Shown: piece by piece, positions 15,001 to 23,900 of the stretch
Numbering within the stretch: position 1 is the stretch's first letter
Layout of the letters: each line of letters starts with the position of its first letter
DNA from: JBECKR01 sp040235415
Lineage (GTDB): Bacteria > Acidobacteriota > Polarisedimenticolia > Polarisedimenticolales > Polarisedimenticolaceae
Direction of reading: 5' to 3'
NCBI GenBank assembly: GCA_040235415.1
Contig: JBECKR010000114.1
Location: forward strand, 1 to 25,753
DNA: 25,753 nt
Made by a program: the position numbers and the translations under genes
Notes under the pieces: generated by a model
What the model saw: the letters and a program-made list of their open reading frames with translations, nothing else
Told to the model about the DNA's origin: nothing
The model's database searches: none

Positions 15001-16795
15001 TCTGCTCGAGCGCCGCGCGCTCGAGCGTCCCGAACGCGTCGGCCGCCGACTCGAGAGCGCCTCCGGGCGGGAGACCGACACGGAGGACCACGGTGTCGGA
15101 GCGCGACGCCTCCTGCGAGGCGAGCCCGTACGCGACCCCGGGAAGCGCGATGACGATCGTCAACACGATCGCGAGCGCGACGCCGCCGATCCACAGACCC
15201 GGCCGGCGCAGCGCGACCTTCAGGACCCCGGAGAACAGCTCGCGGGCGCGGTCGGGCGGTCGCCAACCCGCGAAGGCGCGTCGCCGGGCGCGCAACGCCT
15301 CGAGCCGGGCCAACGCCGCCGGTGCGGCGAGCCGGCGCGCGAGCAGCGGCACGAGGCCGACGGCGACGAGCAACGACCCGGCGAGCGGCAGCAGAATCGC
15401 CACCGCGAGCAGCTCCACGAGCGACTGGACGGTCGCGTCTTCGAATCGTGTCATCGCGATCGGCAGGAACACGACCGCGTTGGTCGCGCTCGCCGCGAAG
15501 ATCGCGCGGAGCGTGCGCCGGACGCCGCCCTCGGCCGCGGCGTCGGGATCGGCGCCGTGCTCGAGGCGACGCTGCACCGCCTCGTACACCACGATGCTGT
15601 TGTCGACCAGCATGCCGATCCCGACGGCGAGACCGAACAGCGTGATCAAGTTGAGCGACCATCCGCCGAGGTACAGCAGCGCGAGCGCGGCGAGCAGACT
15701 CACCGGAACCGCGACCGCCACGACCGTCACCGCGCGCCACTGCCGCAGGAACACGAACAGCACCGCCAGGGCCACGACGAACCCCGAGAGCGCGAGGCGC
15801 TTCAATCGGTCGAGCTCGCGCTCGACGACGCCGGCGCCGTCGAAGCCGACGACGAAGCCGAGACCGTAGGTCCCGAGCTCCTCGCGGAGCGCGTCCAGGC
15901 GCGCGTGCAGCGCGCGCCCCAGCGCGACGAGGTTCGCGCCCTCCTCCTTGAAGACCAGGAGACCGACGGCGGGGGCGCCGTCGACTCGAAACAGCGACTC
16001 CCGCTCGCCCGGGCCGGTCGAGATATCGGAGACCTCCCGGAGCGGCACCCGGCCCCCGACGCGGAGCTCGCCGAGCGAAGCGAGGCCGCCGGGGCGGCCC
16101 TCCAGCAAGACGACCGTCCGCCCCGACGCGTCGTCGGCCGCGCCGAGGTAGCGCTCCCGGCGGACGGCCGCCGCGAGCGTTCCCGCGACCGCCCTCGGGT
16201 CGACGCCGAGCAGCGCGGCACGGTCGGGATCGACCCGGACCGTGATCTCCCTCGACGCCCCGCCCGACACGAGCACCTGCGAGACGCCCGGGACCGAGCC
16301 TAGCCGCGGCCGGACACGCTCCTCGACGATATCGCGCAGCGCGTCGGTGTCGGCCGGGCCCGTGACCTGGACGATCATCACGAACCGGCTCACCGCGGAG
16401 AGATCCTGGGCGCCGACGTCCACGACGGTGCCGGGAGGCTGCTCGCGGGCGAGCTCGCCCGCGAGTCGGCGGAGCTCGATCTCGCGGACTTTGAGGTCCA
16501 CGCCGCGCTCGAAGCGGATCCGCAGCTCGCCGCTCGGCCCCCGGACCTCGCCCCAAGTCTCGTCGACGCCGGCGAGCCGCGTGACGCGCGCCTCGAGCGG
16601 CAGGAGGAGCTCGCGCTCGACGACCTCGGGCTCGCTGCCGGGTCGGGCGAAGCGCACGTACAGGTCTTCTCCGGCGAGCGGCGGCAGGAGCTCCACCGGA
16701 ATCCGCTCGAGCCCGATCATCCCGAGAACGACGATTCCGAGGAACGCCATCGCCGTGGCGACCGGACGGCGGACCGGGATCGCGGCGAGGTTCAC
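12056..16795 (-). CDS. RND efflux permease fused to six extra TM helices and an ABC ATPase domain
   Basis: This is a single uninterrupted frame of 1579 residues from GTG at 16795. Residues 1-1035 form a complete HAE1-type RND permease: TM1 (11-29), porter loop, TM2-6 (335-485), TM7 (535-552), second porter loop with a Gly-rich stretch (655-668), and TM8-12 (876-1030). TM4 has GMLVDNSIVV (D398, N399). TM10 has GLTVNPAILLID, with Asn in place of the AcrB relay Lys. Residues 1042-1260 add three pairs of helices. A complete ABC domain follows: Walker A GPNGAGKTT (1324-1332), Q-loop Q1371, signature YSGGMRQR (1423-1430), Walker B VIVVDEPTVGLDP with E1448, and H1479. An isolated segment, IETRFLTKIYG (1106-1116), resembles the first strand and A-loop of an ABC domain. 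It overlaps genes on both sides by four bases. Confidence in both halves is high; how they work together is unknown. Confidence 0.92.
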   Translation of the reverse strand: MNLAAIPVRRPVATAMAFLGIVVLGMIGLERIPVELLPPLAGEDLYVRFARPGSEPEVVERELLLPLEARVTRLAGVDETWGEVRGPSGELRIRFERGVDLKVREIELRRLAGELAREQPPGTVVDVGAQDLSAVSRFVMIVQVTGPADTDALRDIVEERVRPRLGSVPGVSQVLVSGGASREITVRVDPDRAALLGVDPRAVAGTLAAAVRRERYLGAADDASGRTVVLLEGRPGGLASLGELRVGGRVPLREVSDISTGPGERESLFRVDGAPAVGLLVFKEEGANLVALGRALHARLDALREELGTYGLGFVVGFDGAGVVERELDRLKRLALSGFVVALAVLFVFLRQWRAVTVVAVAVPVSLLAALALLYLGGWSLNLITLFGLAVGIGMLVDNSIVVYEAVQRRLEHGADPDAAAEGGVRRTLRAIFAASATNAVVFLPIAMTRFEDATVQSLVELLAVAILLPLAGSLLVAVGLVPLLARRLAAPAALARLEALRARRRAFAGWRPPDRARELFSGVLKVALRRPGLWIGGVALAIVLTIVIALPGVAYGLASQEASRSDTVVLRVGLPPGGALESAADAFGTLERAALEQNGVEHVESYVREDGGTLTVHLADDTERAPDVDAATIRAAVRRASEEIRGVTVETENAGGGGGSSDRRGGAAAALGQGPSEIVLSGPEAPELMRLARSIRERLESIDEIPDDAVTISARDGLDELRVVPVASRLAAFGLTADELLPVLRVLRREGVDLRVGFVRADGREIPLTVRRERGGRRAAAELASLRVATPAGVLPLGAVADIRRMPPEITIQHHDGRREISVFYRLGASAPQTGPARAGLEARIREAVGGVRVPAGYVVETPDPEEGFAWFRRLLLPVVALLFALLAIVFESLTLPLLVLVALPLTVLGATWALALSGTPAGPMALAGALALVGLTVNPAILLIDRMQERVRGGATSAGAAALASVRERTRPVLMTAATTLAGLWPLAITTGRENELWPPFATVVMGGLATSAILTLVVVPIGFVVLRRLDVLFGRLGPWVLIGWAAVVTAVMAPLIRGGWIASTTWAIVTTVLVAALTLGAAAAIWRRPRPPEPDLAGERPAIETRFLTKIYGRPGPIGRAWRASERFRARVAAMGGRPFDPADARTRLVPIALLAVGLGWLASAVQGRIWALVFLFAVAATVSWLALEIRRARGLADAMGVPAPGGVERAVSAAAPWVALAAFAFLRMRVFRSPPGARGIVVLAAVALGVLVVQTGRRTALRLGRGELASRPDGGLLRRPRAVWRAACRRLFGFDLPSREVHALRALDLDVRRGMVGVLGPNGAGKTTLLRLVSGILDPSVGTVHVGGVRIGRVRRILARWIGYLPQDFGLPQDLTARDYLAYYALLYEIPRRERAERIGQLLREVGLADRADEPIGSYSGGMRQRVAVARTLLRLPPVIVVDEPTVGLDPRERIRFRNLLSRLAEGRVVLFSTHVVEDVEVACERVVVLSRGRLVFDGTPEGLARRAEGQVWEVRIAAGDVSALPEEARVVDEIPEGDDIARARVLCARMPLAGARPLPPSLEDGYLLLTGGPA

Positions 16796-19700
16796 GGCCG
16801 TCGCCCGCGAAGTCGCAGCCGGTCGATCACGACGTAGAGCGCGGGAATCACGACGAGGCAACCCACGGTCGAGGCGACGAGCCCTCCGACGATCGTGATC
16901 GCCAGGGGGCTCCGAAGGCGGGCGGCCTCGCCCGTGCCGACCGCGAGCGGCAGGAGCGCGAGCACGGTCGTCGCGGTGGTCATCAGAATCGGACGTAGAC
17001 GGATCGCGGCGGCTCGCGCAAGCGCCTGCTCCCGTCCCGCTCCCTCGGCGATCAACCGGCGGGCGGCGTCCACGAGGAGGATCGCGTCGTTGACCGCGAC
17101 TCCGGACAGCACCAGGATGCCGAGCGTCTCGAGGACGCCGATGGGATGTCCGGCCGCGACGAGCACCACCGCGACGCCGACGAGGGCCAGCGGAACGGAG
17201 GCGACGACAGTCAGCGGGTGCACCAGCGACTCGAACGTCCCGGCGAGCACCATGAAGACGAGCAGCAGCGCGAGACCGCCCGCGAACTCGAGCTCGCGAA
17301 ACGTCCGCGCACGCTCGTGCTCTTCGCCAGCGAGGTCGGCCCGGACTCCGGGCGGGAGCGGCGTCGCGGCGATCGCCTCCCGGGCCGCGGCCGCCGCCGC
17401 GGGATACTCCTGGCCCGGAGCGATCCTCGCGGTGACGCGCGCCAAGCGCCGCTGGTCGCGACGGAAGATCTCGCGTGCCCCGGCGTCGGGCTCGAAGCGC
17501 GCGATCTCGCCGAGGGTGACGCGCGCGCCGTCCGCGGTCGTCAGCGGTACTCGCGCGAGCTCGTCGCGTCGGGCGCGCGGCAGCCGCAGCACGACGTCGC
17601 GCTCCTCGTCGCCGAGCGCCAGCGTCGTCACCCGCCGGCCGTCGAGCGCCGCTTCGACCACCCCGGCGACGGCGTCGAGATCCACGCCGAGCGCGTCGGC
17701 GAGCGTGCGATCGAGCACGACGCGGATCTCCGGCGGCCCCCCCTCGAACGACGAGCGCACGTTCCACAGCGCCGGTCGCGAGGCGAGCGCCGCGGTCACG
17801 GCCTCCGCGGCCTCCCTGAGATCCGGAAGGGAGTTTCCGTAGATCTCGACGGAGATCGGCGGGCCGCTCGTCCCGAGGGCGCTCGCGAGCGCGGAGGCGC
17901 CGACCTCCCACGACGCTTCGAGCCCCGAGAGTGCCGCGACGGCGGGCGCGGCGCGGCGGGACACCGTTCCCGCCGTGACTCCGCCGGTCGCGAGACGCAC
18001 GCGGACGCGCGCGGTGTTCTCCTCGGTCTGCTCCTCGCGGATCAGGCGATCGTCCTCCGGCAGGCGCCCCACCTCGGAGATCGTCGCTTCGAGATCGCGA
18101 CCCGCGGCCTCGCGCAGGATCGCCTCCACCGTCGCCGCGACGCGGGCGGTAGCCTCGACGCGCTGACCCGGCGGACCGACGAGCCGCACCGAGAACTGCC
18201 GCGGGTCCGACGGCGGGAGCAGCTCCGACCCGAGCCGCCCGAGCCCCCAGACGGCGAGCGCGACGAGGATCGCGGCCGACGCCACGACCGTCCACGGCCG
18301 CCGGAGCAGCCGGCTCACGAGGCGCTCGACCCTGGCGGACCCGGGGTCGACGGTGCGGGCAGCCTTGCGCGGCAGAAGCCAGCCGGCGAGTGCGGGCACC
18401 AGAAGCGTCGCGACGGCGAGCGAGGCGAGCAGCGACACGACGACCGTGAACGACAGGTCGCTCACGAGCCGCGCGGCGAGCCCACGCACGAACAGCACGG
18501 GGAGGAACACCGCGCAGGTCGTGAGCGTGCTCGACACGATCGCCCCCGCGACCTCGGCGGTGCCCCGTGCCGCGGCGTCCCCCGGCGCGTCGCCGACTCC
18601 GCGTCTGCGGAAGATCGCCTCCACGACCACGATCGCATTGTCGACGAGCATCCCGGCCCCGAGCGCGAGGCCGCCGAGCGTCATCACGTTCAGGCTGCGA
18701 TCGCCGAGGTGCATGAAGAACAGCGTCGCCAGCAGCGACACCGGCACCGCCGCCGCCACCAGGACCGTCGGTCCCGGGGAGCGCAGGAAGAACACCAGCA
18801 CGAGCATCGCGAGCGCGATACCGACGAGCGCCGCCTGCTCGACATCCTCGAGGGAATCCTCGACGAGGGCGGCGTCGTCGCCGACGACGCGGACCTCGAC
18901 GCCCGGAAGATCGTCCGCCATGCCCGCGAGCGCCTCGCGCACCGTGCGGGAGACCTCGACGGTGTTGCTGCCGGCTTCCTTGTAGACCGACAGTCCGACG
19001 CCTTCGACGCCGTCGACCCGGACGAGATGGTGGATCTCGGCCTCGGCGGTTCGGACGCGCGCGACGTCACCGACCCGCACGGGCGCCGGTCGGCCGCTGG
19101 CGTCGCGCTCGTAACGCAGGACGACGTCGGCGACGTCCTCGGGCGAGCGAAATCGCCCCATGCCGCGGACCAGGAACACACGGTCGCCGTCCTCGAGCGT
19201 TCCGGCGTCGACGTCGAGATTCGCGGCCCGGACGCGCGACTCGACCTCGGCGAGAGTCAGACGGTGACCTTCGAGCCGCGCGCGATCGATCTCGATGCGG
19301 ACCTCGAGGTCGCGGCCGCCGAGCACCCGCACCTCGGCGACGCCGGGGAGACGCTCGAGCGCGATCGCGATCTGGCGTCGCGCCAGCCTTCGGAGCTCGG
19401 CGAGGTCCGGTCGGCCGCTCGGTGCGATGAGGCCCAGCGTCATCACCGGGCTTTGCCGCGGGTCGAACCTCCGGACCAGGACCTCGTCGACCTCGGGATC
19501 GGACCGCAGGCTCCCGATCGCCTTTTCGACGTCGACGAGCGCGAGGTCCATGTCCGCGCCCCACTCGAACGATACCGTCGCGATGAGCCGGCCGGTGCGG
19601 GCGACCTGCTCGACCGCGCGGATACCGCGGACGGTGAACAGCTGCTGCTCGACGCGCTCGCCGTAGATCCGCTCCATCTCGAGCGGCGGACGGTCGCCGG

Positions 19701-19854
19701 AGCGGACGGAAACCACCACGGTCGGGCTCTGGAGGTCGGGAAGGAGGTCGAGGGGCAGCTCCGTCCAGGCGACCCATCCCAGGACCGCGATCGCGACCGC
19801 GAACACGGTGACCGCGACCGGGCGGCGCGTGGCGAGCCGGGCGAGTGCCTCCAT
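16792..19854 (-). CDS. RND efflux transporter permease (HAE1/AcrB superfamily)
   Basis: This 1020-residue inner-membrane pump of normal RND length has TM1 at 13-33, TM2-6 at about 341-495, TM7 near 521-541, TM8-12 at about 857-1010, and two large periplasmic porter/docking loops. TM4 carries AGMLVDNAIVVVEA (one Asp where AcrB has two) and TM10 carries SGVAVNDAILLVD (Asn where AcrB has K940). Such VDN/VN-A variants are common in HAE1-like subfamilies, so the proton path may differ from AcrB. The start is either ATG at 19854 (TGATG overlap with the fusion-protein gene) or GTG at 19857. No Shine-Dalgarno site is seen, so translation is probably coupled. It likely assembles with the lipoprotein adaptor upstream and possibly with the RND-ABC protein downstream as a heteromer. 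Confidence 0.93.
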   Translation of the reverse strand: MEALARLATRRPVAVTVFAVAIAVLGWVAWTELPLDLLPDLQSPTVVVSVRSGDRPPLEMERIYGERVEQQLFTVRGIRAVEQVARTGRLIATVSFEWGADMDLALVDVEKAIGSLRSDPEVDEVLVRRFDPRQSPVMTLGLIAPSGRPDLAELRRLARRQIAIALERLPGVAEVRVLGGRDLEVRIEIDRARLEGHRLTLAEVESRVRAANLDVDAGTLEDGDRVFLVRGMGRFRSPEDVADVVLRYERDASGRPAPVRVGDVARVRTAEAEIHHLVRVDGVEGVGLSVYKEAGSNTVEVSRTVREALAGMADDLPGVEVRVVGDDAALVEDSLEDVEQAALVGIALAMLVLVFFLRSPGPTVLVAAAVPVSLLATLFFMHLGDRSLNVMTLGGLALGAGMLVDNAIVVVEAIFRRRGVGDAPGDAAARGTAEVAGAIVSSTLTTCAVFLPVLFVRGLAARLVSDLSFTVVVSLLASLAVATLLVPALAGWLLPRKAARTVDPGSARVERLVSRLLRRPWTVVASAAILVALAVWGLGRLGSELLPPSDPRQFSVRLVGPPGQRVEATARVAATVEAILREAAGRDLEATISEVGRLPEDDRLIREEQTEENTARVRVRLATGGVTAGTVSRRAAPAVAALSGLEASWEVGASALASALGTSGPPISVEIYGNSLPDLREAAEAVTAALASRPALWNVRSSFEGGPPEIRVVLDRTLADALGVDLDAVAGVVEAALDGRRVTTLALGDEERDVVLRLPRARRDELARVPLTTADGARVTLGEIARFEPDAGAREIFRRDQRRLARVTARIAPGQEYPAAAAAAREAIAATPLPPGVRADLAGEEHERARTFRELEFAGGLALLLVFMVLAGTFESLVHPLTVVASVPLALVGVAVVLVAAGHPIGVLETLGILVLSGVAVNDAILLVDAARRLIAEGAGREQALARAAAIRLRPILMTTATTVLALLPLAVGTGEAARLRSPLAITIVGGLVASTVGCLVVIPALYVVIDRLRLRGRRP

Positions 19855-20933
19855 CACGAACCCGCGACGCGGACCTTCACGTTCTCGTCCAGCGTCTCGA
19901 TCCCTCGCACGACGACGCGCTCGCCCGGGGCGACGCCGTCCAGAACCTCCACTACTTCGTCGTCGCCGAGCCCGAGGCGAACGGGTCTCTTGGATACCTT
20001 TTGACCTTCGACCACGAACACGACGGAGATCCCCTGGCGCTCCGTGACCGCCTCGCGCGGGACGACCGCGACGCCCTCGTGCCTGGCGGCCACGATCGTG
20101 ACCTCGGCGAACATGCCGGGACGCAGCAGGCGGTCGCGGTTGTCGACCGCGACCTCGGCCCGGAGCGTGCGGGTGGCGGGATTCAGCGCCGGCGCGAGAC
20201 GCACGACCCGTCCGGCGAACACGCGATCGGGCCAGGCGGGATGCTCGAGACGGGCCTCGAGCCCGGGGCGCACGCGCGCGACGTCGGCGCCGACGAGGTC
20301 GACGTCGGCGACGAGGCGATCCACCGGCGCGACCTGGGCCACGACGAGTCCTTGCGCGACGAGCTGGCCGTCGGCGAGCGGCTGATCCTGCTCGTCGCGC
20401 GCGAGGTGCAGCACGATGCCGTCGATCGGGCTCCGGAGCCGCGAGCGGTCCTCGGTCAGGCGGCTGCGCTCCCAGTCGATCTTGGCCTGCGCGAGGCGCG
20501 TCGCTGCCGCGCGCAGCTCCGACTCCGGGATCAGTCCCTCGTCGAAGAGGGTCTTGCGCGAATCGTAGTCGCGCTCCGCCTCGCGATACGCGGTCTCGGT
20601 CGCCTCGGTGCGCGCGGCGATGCGGACGTCCTCGCCTCGGATCTCGGCGACGATCTCTCCGGCGGAGACGGCGTCGCCTTCGGACACGCGACGCCCACCG
20701 GCGACTCTCGCGAGGTGCAGCGTCCCGGAGGTCTCCGCACGCAGCGACGCGACCTCGGTCGCCCGCAGCGTACCGGTCGCGACGACGCGGTCCTCGACCG
20801 TGCCGGTCGTGACCTCGCGCACCGTCACCGGAACCTTGAAATCGACCGCATCGTCGCTCGTCGATCCCGCGCAGCCCGCAAGCAGCACGAGGCCGCCGAA
20901 AACGACCCCCGCAGCCCGGGTCGTGACGCTCAT
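19854..20933 (-). CDS. RND-type periplasmic adaptor / membrane-fusion lipoprotein
   Basis: This 359-residue adaptor of the AcrA/MexA (HlyD) family has an N-terminal lipoprotein signal with lipobox LLAGC (Cys21). A first beta-barrel/lipoyl half follows (VVATGTLRATEVASLRAE; GRRVSEGDAVSAGEIVAEI), then a short alpha-hairpin (about 105-165, REAERDYDSRKTLFDEGLI), a second lipoyl half (LRSPIDGIV), a beta-barrel (PATRTLRAEV..LRPGMFAEV) and a membrane-proximal domain (VVPREAV.. to the end). The short hairpin is typical of heavy-metal or lipid-type adaptors that meet short outer-membrane channels. It links the inner-membrane pumps to an outer-membrane factor, which is not encoded in this window. The ATG at 20933 has GGAG seven bases upstream and overlaps the preceding stop (ATGA). 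Confidence 0.93.
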   Translation of the reverse strand: MSVTTRAAGVVFGGLVLLAGCAGSTSDDAVDFKVPVTVREVTTGTVEDRVVATGTLRATEVASLRAETSGTLHLARVAGGRRVSEGDAVSAGEIVAEIRGEDVRIAARTEATETAYREAERDYDSRKTLFDEGLIPESELRAAATRLAQAKIDWERSRLTEDRSRLRSPIDGIVLHLARDEQDQPLADGQLVAQGLVVAQVAPVDRLVADVDLVGADVARVRPGLEARLEHPAWPDRVFAGRVVRLAPALNPATRTLRAEVAVDNRDRLLRPGMFAEVTIVAARHEGVAVVPREAVTERQGISVVFVVEGQKVSKRPVRLGLGDDEVVEVLDGVAPGERVVVRGIETLDENVKVRVAGS

Positions 20934-23900
20934 CGCGACGCTCCGTTTGCGGCGCCGGACACTGCCGGCCTCCAGCGGATCGCGTCCGCCGCGACCCAGC
21001 GGCCGTCGGTCCGGTCCGAGAGCTCGACGCGGACCTCGCCGGCCGTCATGTCGAACCGCCCGACCGCGCTCCAGCCCGCCCCGGCGTCGCCGGCGTCGAG
21101 CTTCGCCTCGCGCTCGCCGGAGGCGTCGACGATCTCGAGGTGCCACGTCCCGGCCTGGCTCCGGCCGCGCTCGGCCGCGCTCGGGCGGTAGACGTGCATC
21201 TCCAGATCCCACACCCCGGCCCGAGGCAGCTCCGTCTCGAACACCGCGACGTGCTCCCCCTCGCCCTTGCGGATCAACGCCACCGTGTGGCGATAGCGTC
21301 CCCACGCGGTGGAACGGATCGCCCGCGACCAAACGGTGGGAAGCCGCCCCGGCTCGGCGACCGGCAGGCCCGCGTCCGTCTCGCGGCTCGACGACCGGCC
21401 CCGCAGCCGCCACCAGGAGCGCTCCTTCGGGTCCTCGGCGCGGAATCCGGAGTCGAGATCGTCCACCACGATCGAGCCGTCGTCCGGGGGCGACCACGCG
21501 ACCGGCTCCGCTCCCCGGAACGGCGCCTCGTCGCGGGACGTCTCCGGGTCGATCGCGGGCAGCCGGACCTCGAACGGCTCGCGGTTGAGCGACAGGTACG
21601 GCGCGACGCGGGCGCTCTCCGGAGGGCTCGAGGTCACGACCCCGATCCGCTTCGCCGCGTTCGGGCCGACCCGCACCGGCTCGGCCGCGACGCGTCCCGC
21701 GGCCCCTTCCTGTGCCGTGCGCACCACGAGCTGCGCGAAACCGGCTGCGGCCTCGTGATTGACGAGCGTGACCGCGACCTGGTAGCGCGGAGAGCCGTCC
21801 TCGCCGTCGCGGGTACGGTACGCGTCCGCGCGCTCGACGGTGAACCCGGGGAGCGCGGTCTGATCGATCCAGAGCTCGATCCACGGCTCGAGATCGACGC
21901 CGACGGCGCGACCGGCCTCGACGGCGACCTCGCGGTCGTAGACCCCGCCGGGCGCGCGCTCCGCGATCGCGCCCAGAAGCCGTCCGGCTTCCTCGCGGCC
22001 GAGGCCGTCGAGCATCGAGGCGGCCATCGCGCCGCACTTCAGCGTCAGGACGTCGACCGCGGTCGCGGGGTGCTCGGACGGGTCGAGCTCGCCGAGCGAC
22101 GTGCGGCCCAGGACGTCCCAGACTTCCGGCTTGGACGAGACCGCGTCGATCACGGTCCGGACGACGTCGACCTGTCCCTGCTGCGCGAAGTACCGCGTCA
22201 CCACGGCCCCGATCAACTGGTTCAGATCGCTCGAGAACACGAACGCCGAGAAGTACGCGTACTTCCCGGTCGCGAGGCGGGCGGCGAGCTCGTCGAACAC
22301 CTGCTCGAGCGCGACGGCCTCCCTGCCGGTCGCCGCCGTCCGCTCCGTGAACAGCTGCTTCGCCGAGGACGCGTACAGATTGCCACCCATGAAATCGTTC
22401 GAGAAGAACCGCTCGAGCCACTCGAGCTTCGCCCCGGCGGCGCCGCCCTCGTGCTCCGCGAGAGCTTTCGGGTCGTCGAGTTTGGGATCGAAGCGTGCCG
22501 TCGGGAACGCGGATTCCCGCATCAGAACCGCTCCGGCCGGAGCGAACGTCGAACCCAGGCGCCATCCCCCGCCGAATCCTCGGAGCGGGTTCGGAACCTC
22601 GACGAGTCGCAGGGCGCCGTAAGGGTAGTCGAGCCCCGCGGCCCTGGCGTCCTCGAGCCGGCTCGAGATCCAATCCCGGATCGCCGTCCCGGCGTCGTCG
22701 AACAGCTCGAGGCTCGCCTCGTGCTCCGGCGCCACCAGGACCTCGAAACGGACGTCGTCGATCTCGGCCTCGCGCGTGACGAACCGGGAGGCGAGGAGGG
22801 CGGGATCGGTGAGGCGCGCCCCGCTCGCGAACCGGTACCGCACCCGGCCCTGCGCCGCGCCGCCGGCGTCGGCTCGTACTCCCGGCAGGACGACGGTGAC
22901 GTCGTCCGGAACGTCGACCGTGAGATCGAGGGTGAACGGATCGGCCGGGTGGATGCGGGGATCGCCGCGGCCGTGCTCGACGCCCGAGGTCGGCAGCCAC
23001 CGGATCGCCGGCATGAGGGCGACGTAACGGCGGTCGAAGATCGCGGGCCGCGTTCCGAGCAGCGCTATCTGGGCGTCCTTCGCCGCCACCTCGAGCGGCG
23101 CGATCACCGCCTCGAGGTATGCGAAGCGCTCGTCGGGCGTCCCTTCGGCGCGGATCCGCACATGCGCGGCCTCCGAGGGGGACGGCGGCCGCTCGAGCGG
23201 GATCTCGAGCAGGCCGTCCGAGAACGTGAACGGCAGGGCCGCCCCGTCCCGCGAGACCTCCCGCACCTCGAGACCGGGGTTGAGCGTGAACAGCGCGGAG
23301 CGAAGGGTGACGCCCGGCGGCGCCGCGAACGCGACGTCGAGGTCGAGCGCGAGGCGTCGGCCCGGGTCGATCTCGACCGACCCGGTGACCGCGATGACGT
23401 CCGGGGCTGGGTCGGACGCGCGCGCGGCGTGTGCCGCGGACCAGCGTGCTCGCGCGTCGACCACGGCCTTGCGACCGGCGGCGACGCTTCCGACCGCGAG
23501 CGCGCCGAGGAGCAGCACCCCGAGGCTCGCGAGCGCGCGACGCGACCGCGAGCCGTCGTCGATCCTGGGATGAATCGCGGACGCGAGACCCAGGAGAGCC
23601 ACCGCGAGCAACAGTACGCCCAAACGCTGCGTCCACCCGACCGGAGCGATCACCGGCAGGATCTCCGAAGGGAACCCCGCTCCGAACGTCCCGGGGAGGT
23701 CGGCGATCGGGTTCAGCCAGATCGGAAGGAACAGGCCCGCGACGCCGATGCCGACCAGAAGCGCCAGGAGCACGACCGTCGCCAGGCCGCGGTGCCGAAC
23801 GGCGAGGGTCACGAGGTAAGTCAGCGCCAGCACGAAAGCGAACGCCGGTACCGTGTCGACCGTCACGAAGCCGACGAGCGACCACGTTTCGACCGGCTCC

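Noticed and set aside
12749..16303. Open frame of 1184 codons on the plus strand opposite the RND-ABC gene
   Set aside because: Composition is dominated by Arg, Glu, Asp, His and Gln with no domains; the opposite strand has complete RND and ABC motifs.
16556..18295. Extension of the downstream operon frames upstream into neighbouring genes (apparent giant proteins)
   Set aside because: The extensions are out of frame with the conserved RND genes they overlap and are low-complexity. True starts are set by the 4-base overlaps and by the first conserved residues.
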